A program made the position numbers and the translations under genes. From the NCBI GenBank assembly GCA_023664045.1, contig JAMPGH010000001.1, positions 139,746 through 203,745 on the forward strand: DNA of 64,000 bases, written 5' to 3'. The notes beneath the pieces are model-generated. The model saw only the letters and a list, made by a program, of their open reading frames with translations. It did no database searches and had not been told where the DNA came from. How positions within the stretch are numbered: the stretch's first letter is position 1; each line of letters starts with the position of its first letter. This DNA comes from Alistipes senegalensis (lineage in GTDB: Bacteria; Bacteroidota; Bacteroidia; Bacteroidales; Rikenellaceae). Positions 60,736 through 64,000 of the stretch are shown here, piece by piece.

Positions 60736-61487
60736 TACTCCTTGTACTCGTTGATCAACCAGTCGTAACCCTCCTTTTCGAGCTTGAGGGCCAGCGTCCT
60801 GTCGCCGGTATGGATGATGCGCCCCTTGTAGAGGACATGCACCACATCGGGGACGATGTAGTCCAGCAAGCGCTGGTAGTGCGTGATGACCACCGTGGCG
60901 TTCTCGGGCGTATGGAGCTTGGTAACGCCCGTGGCGACGATGCGCAGGGCGTCGATGTCGAGACCCGAATCGGTCTCGTCCAGAATGGCCAGCTTCGGAT
61001 CGAGCATCGCCATCTGGAAGATCTCGTTCTTCTTCTTCTCGCCGCCCGAGAAACCCTCGTTGACAGCCCGCGACGTGAGCTTCGGATCGAGCTCGACGAC
61101 GGCGCTCTTCTCGCGCATGAGCTTGAGAAATTCGGCGGCCGACAGCGGTTCCTCGCCGCGGAACTTGCGCTGCTCGTTCACGGCGATCTTCATGAAGTTG
61201 GCCATCGTAACGCCGGGAATCTCGACGGGATACTGGAAGCCGAGGAACAGGCCCAGCCGAGCACGGTCCTCGATGGACATCGAGAGCAGATCGTGGCCCA
61301 GAAACGACGCCGACCCCTCCGTAACGGTGAACTTCTCGCTGCCGGCCAGCACCGACGCCAGCGTCGACTTGCCGGAGCCGTTGGGCCCCATGATGGCATG
61401 CACCTCTCCGGGCTTCACTTCGAGGTCGATACCCCGCAGGATCTCCTTGCCCTCGACCGACGCATGCAGATTTTTGACACTCAACAT
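60735..61487 (-). CDS. sufC: Fe-S assembly ATPase SufC
   Basis: ABC-type ATPase of the SufBCD scaffold. 250 residues from 61487 (MLSVKNLHASVEG). Walker A GPNGSGKSTLASVLAG, Q-loop LGLFLGFQYPVEIPG, signature EGFSGGEKKKNEIFQM, Walker B AILDETDSGLDIDALR, H-loop ITHYQRLLDY. The open frame continues upstream but that is in the sufB region in another frame. 17 bp after the sufB stop. Confidence 0.97.
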   Translation of the reverse strand: MLSVKNLHASVEGKEILRGIDLEVKPGEVHAIMGPNGSGKSTLASVLAGSEKFTVTEGSASFLGHDLLSMSIEDRARLGLFLGFQYPVEIPGVTMANFMKIAVNEQRKFRGEEPLSAAEFLKLMREKSAVVELDPKLTSRAVNEGFSGGEKKKNEIFQMAMLDPKLAILDETDSGLDIDALRIVATGVTKLHTPENATVVITHYQRLLDYIVPDVVHVLYKGRIIHTGDRTLALKLEKEGYDWLINEYKE

Positions 61488-61504
61488 ATCCTTTCCTAAT
61501 TTTA

Positions 61505-62950
61505 TTATCCTACGCTGCCCTCCAGACTGAGGGACAAGAGTTTCTGTGCCTCGACGGCGAACTCCATCGGTAGCTTGGCCAGCACCTCGCGGGCGTAGCC
61601 GTTGACGATCAGGCCGACGGCATCCTCGGTGGAGAGGCCCCGCTGATTGCAATAGAAGAGCTGGTCGTCGGAGATTTTCGACGTGGTGGCCTCGTGCTCC
61701 ACGACGGCCGAGCGGTTGCGGCAGTCGATCTCGGGGAACGTATGGGCGCCGCAGCGGTCGCCGATCAACAGCGAATCGCACTGCGAATAGTTGCGGGCCC
61801 CCTCGGCCCTTTTGCCCACGCGGACGAGGCCGCGGTAGGAATTCTCGCTGCGGCCGGCCGAGATGCCTTTCGAAACGATGCGGCTGCGCGTGTTGCGCCC
61901 GATGTGGATCATCTTGGTGCCCGTATCGGCCTGCTGGAAGTGGTTGGTCATGGCCACGGAGTAGAACTCGCCGACCGCATTGTCGCCCGCGAGGATGCAG
62001 CTCGGATATTTCCACGTGATGGCCGAACCCGTCTCGACCTGCGTCCACGACAGACGCGCATTCTCGCGGCAGATGCCGCGCTTGGTAACAAAATTATAGA
62101 TGCCGCCCCGCCCTTCGCGGTCGCCGGGATACCAGTTCTGGACGGTGGAGTACTTGACCTCGGCGTTCCGCTCGACGACGATTTCGACGACGGCGGCATG
62201 CAGCTGATTCTCGTCGCGCTGCGGAGCGGTGCAACCCTCCAGATAGCTGACGCAGGCCCCCTCGTCGGCGACGATGAGCGTGCGCTCGAACTGCCCCGTG
62301 CCGGCGGCGTTGATGCGGAAGTAGGTGGAGAGCTCCATCGGACACCGCACGCCCTTCGGGATATAGCAGAACGATCCGTCGGAGAAGACCGCGGCATTCA
62401 GGGCGGCATAATAATTATCGGTATGGGGCACGACGCTGCCCAGATATTTCCGGATCAGCTCGGGATAGTCGCGCAGCGCCTCGGAGATCGAACAGAAGAG
62501 GATGCCTTCGGCGGCGAGGGTCTCCCGGAAAGTCGTCTTCACCGAAACAGAGTCCATGACGGCATCGACCGCAACGCCGGAAAGCGCCATCTGCTCTTCG
62601 AGCGGAATGCCCAACTTGTCGAACGTGCGCCTGAGCTCGGGATCGACCTCGTCCATCGACTCCAACCGCTTTTTAGGCTTGGGAGCCGCATAATAGATGA
62701 TGTCCTGAAAGTCGATCGGGGGAATGCGCAGATGCGCCCATGCGGGCGGAGAGAGCGTCAGCCAATGGCGGAAAGCCGCCACGCGCCGCTCGGTCATCCA
62801 CTCCGGCTCGCCCTTCTTGGCGGAGATCAGGCGCACGACCTCCTCGTCCAACCCTTTCCGGATCAGCTCGGTATCGATCCGCGAAGTGAAGCCGTACTTG
62901 TACTCCTGTCCGCCGATATGCTCCAGCAACTCTTTTTCGTTCTCAGCCAT
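61505..62950 (-). CDS. sufB: Fe-S cluster assembly protein SufB
   Basis: Scaffold on which the cluster forms. 481 residues from 62950 ([12 protein letters not shown]). SufB signatures: [83 protein letters not shown] and [23 protein letters not shown]. It is first in the operon; TAACTTTG lies 18 bp upstream on the minus strand. A further open stretch to 63025 has no homology. Confidence 0.97.
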   Translation of the reverse strand: MAENEKELLEHIGGQEYKYGFTSRIDTELIRKGLDEEVVRLISAKKGEPEWMTERRVAAFRHWLTLSPPAWAHLRIPPIDFQDIIYYAAPKPKKRLESMDEVDPELRRTFDKLGIPLEEQMALSGVAVDAVMDSVSVKTTFRETLAAEGILFCSISEALRDYPELIRKYLGSVVPHTDNYYAALNAAVFSDGSFCYIPKGVRCPMELSTYFRINAAGTGQFERTLIVADEGACVSYLEGCTAPQRDENQLHAAVVEIVVERNAEVKYSTVQNWYPGDREGRGGIYNFVTKRGICRENARLSWTQVETGSAITWKYPSCILAGDNAVGEFYSVAMTNHFQQADTGTKMIHIGRNTRSRIVSKGISAGRSENSYRGLVRVGKRAEGARNYSQCDSLLIGDRCGAHTFPEIDCRNRSAVVEHEATTSKISDDQLFYCNQRGLSTEDAVGLIVNGYAREVLAKLPMEFAVEAQKLLSLSLEGSVG

Positions 62951-62968
62951 CTGATGCAAAATATCGTG

Positions 62969-62976
62969 CAAAGTTA
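62969..62976 (-). promoter_or_regulatory. -7 element for sufBCDS
   Basis: CAAAGTTA, TAACTTTG on the minus strand, 18 bp before sufB. Confidence 0.6.
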
Positions 62977-63241
62977 CGAAATGAATTCGCAAAGTCAATA
63001 AGTAAAAAAGCAAATCTGCGTCCAAAACGGCGGACGGAGCGTCTTTTTATCGTAACGGAGCGATCCGGAACCGCCGAATCGGAAGCGGGCGCACCGAATC
63101 CGAAGCTCCCCGAAGAAGGCCCGCAACCGAACTCCGGAAAGCATCCGCGAATCGCGGCCGTCCCGATGCCTCCGCATGCGAAGACGAAAAAAAGTCCCTG
63201 TATTGCGATAAAAAATCCCAGTCGGGAGGTGGCGATATAAA

Positions 63242-63249
63242 TAATTTTG
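63242..63249 (+). promoter_or_regulatory. -7 element for the FN3 lipoprotein gene
   Basis: TAATTTTG, 55 bp before the ATG at 63305; a -33 partner is not obvious. Confidence 0.5.
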
Positions 63250-63304
63250 TATAGCTGAAACCGGCAAAAAATTACAACGAACTTATAAACCTATTCGCTG
63301 ACCT

Positions 63305-64000
63305 ATGAAAAAACTGATTTATTGGCTCTGCGGAGCCAGCCTGTCCGTTCTGTCGTGGAGCTGCAGCTCGGACGGAACCGATCCGGCCGCTCCCGCCCAG
63401 ACGCTGGAAGCGCCGACGCCCGTAGTAACGGTGGAGGGCGCCAAAGCGACCGTGCGGTGGCGCGCCGTCGAAAATGCGCACCAATACGGCTGGGAGCTGA
63501 AGGCCGGAACCGAAGACGAAGCACCCGAAAGCGGCACGACCGCCGTGAACAAGAAAGAATTCGAGATGGCCGACGGCATCGTCTACGAATTCCGCGTACG
63601 GTCGCTGGCCCGCAGCGGCTCGGAATACGGCGACTCCGAATGGTCGGAGTACGTCTCGGCTTCGAGCAATATGCTTCCGGCTCCCAAACCCGCGATCGAT
63701 CCCGTCTCGCTGACCGACACGTCGGTAACGCTGGAGTGGGAAGCCGTGGAAGATGCCCGCGAATACAAATACGAACTGACCGACGGAGAAAACGTACTCG
63801 AGTCGGGGACGGAGAGCGGCCTGAGCATCACGTTCGACGAACTGACCGAAGGCACGGCCTACCAATTCCGGGCGATGACCGTCTCGGGAGCGACCGGCAA
63901 AACCGACTCTCCGTGGTCGTCGTACGTGAGCTTCACGACGCGTGCCCACACACAGCTGCCGGCCCCGGTTGCCGAGGCTTCCGCGCGCACGGCTTCGGGC
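63305..64000 (+). CDS. Fibronectin type III lipoprotein, 5' part
   Basis: Open from ATG 63305 to the window edge (232 codons, no stop). Lipoprotein signal MKKLIYWLCGASLSVLSWSCSS (Cys20). Two fibronectin III domains are visible, about residues 35-120 and 125-215: each has a W in strand B (TVRWRAVENAHQYGWEL; TLEWEAVEDAREYKYEL), a conserved Y-x-F-R pair (VYEFRVRSLA; AYQFRAMTV) and ends in a Ser/Thr-rich strand (WSEYVSASS; WSSYVSFTT). Probably a surface glycan-binding or adhesive protein; the C-terminal part is not visible. Confidence 0.85.
   Translation, partial: MKKLIYWLCGASLSVLSWSCSSDGTDPAAPAQTLEAPTPVVTVEGAKATVRWRAVENAHQYGWELKAGTEDEAPESGTTAVNKKEFEMADGIVYEFRVRSLARSGSEYGDSEWSEYVSASSNMLPAPKPAIDPVSLTDTSVTLEWEAVEDAREYKYELTDGENVLESGTESGLSITFDELTEGTAYQFRAMTVSGATGKTDSPWSSYVSFTTRAHTQLPAPVAEASARTASG

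Larger units (their letters stand above)
62951..63304. other. 354-bp divergent intergenic region
   Basis: Between sufB (minus) and the FN3 lipoprotein gene (plus). It holds the sufB -7 element (62969-62976) and a plus-strand TAATTTTG (63242-63249). The middle (about 63040-63200) is GC-rich with no protein features, hairpin or repeat that I can support. Confidence 0.55.

Overview
The window is bacterial chromosome from a GC-rich member of the Bacteroidota, most likely Bacteroidales of the Rikenellaceae/Alistipes type. The evidence is internal: many genes are preceded by the Bacteroidota -7 element TAnnTTTG (TATCTTTG, TAATTTTG, TAACTTTG), several with a TTTG/TTG element about 19-20 bp upstream; Shine-Dalgarno sequences are mostly absent; and the gene families (DUF4251, DUF5689, DUF3244, DUF4294, BT_3928-like DoxX, BACON-LRR lipoproteins, TPR-membrane-HTH regulators) are typical of that phylum. 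The genus is inference, and no species can be named from the sequence alone.

Layout. 1-3.5 kb (minus): an incomplete outer-membrane barrel gene and a 990-residue TPR protein. 3.5-4.0 kb: a gene-free divergent region with tandem hairpin modules. 4.0-6.8 kb: serB and two overlapping DUF5689 lipoprotein genes. 6.7-13.7 kb: obg, a MuiA-like DUF4139 protein, a TonB-receptor-like barrel and pepD. 13.8-18.0 kb: ispF, two DUF4251 genes and two paralogous LRR lipoprotein genes. 18.1-21.0 kb: uvrA. 21.1-25.4 kb: an accessory-looking block made of a TPR-membrane-HTH regulator interrupted by an in-frame TAA, a DUF3244 protein and two unrecognised lipoproteins. 25.7-28.6 kb: nitrilase-family amidase, CvfB-like RNA-binding protein, methyltransferase and the CrcB fluoride channel.

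28.8-38.0 kb is the main system: a colinear run of 11 plus-strand genes, ureA-ureB-ureC-ureE-ureF-ureG-ureD, a UT-family urea channel, and an energy-coupling-factor nickel importer (fused NikMN, then NikQ and NikO). In one cluster it provides urea entry, nickel import, the apoenzyme and all the maturation chaperones. There is a strong hairpin between the structural genes and the accessory genes.

38-51.5 kb is mostly housekeeping: yajC, a TSCPD protein, two small stress proteins, tRNA-Gln, nhaD, a thioesterase, DUF4294, ffh, era, a TPR protein, an MFS transporter, a glycosyltransferase, bacterioferritin, acyl-ACP thioesterase and OsmC. 51.5-63 kb (minus, read right to left): sufBCDS, tmk, a BT_3928-like DoxX protein, then an RND tripartite efflux operon with an inverted repeat just before its first gene. 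The window ends inside a fibronectin-III lipoprotein gene.

I see no integrase, transposase, CRISPR array, rRNA or plasmid/phage functions. The most unusual items are the ~75-bp hairpin modules, which share a 52-nt identical core between two loci 47 kb apart; the nonsense-interrupted regulator beside two lipoproteins of unknown role; and the complete urea/nickel/urease cluster.
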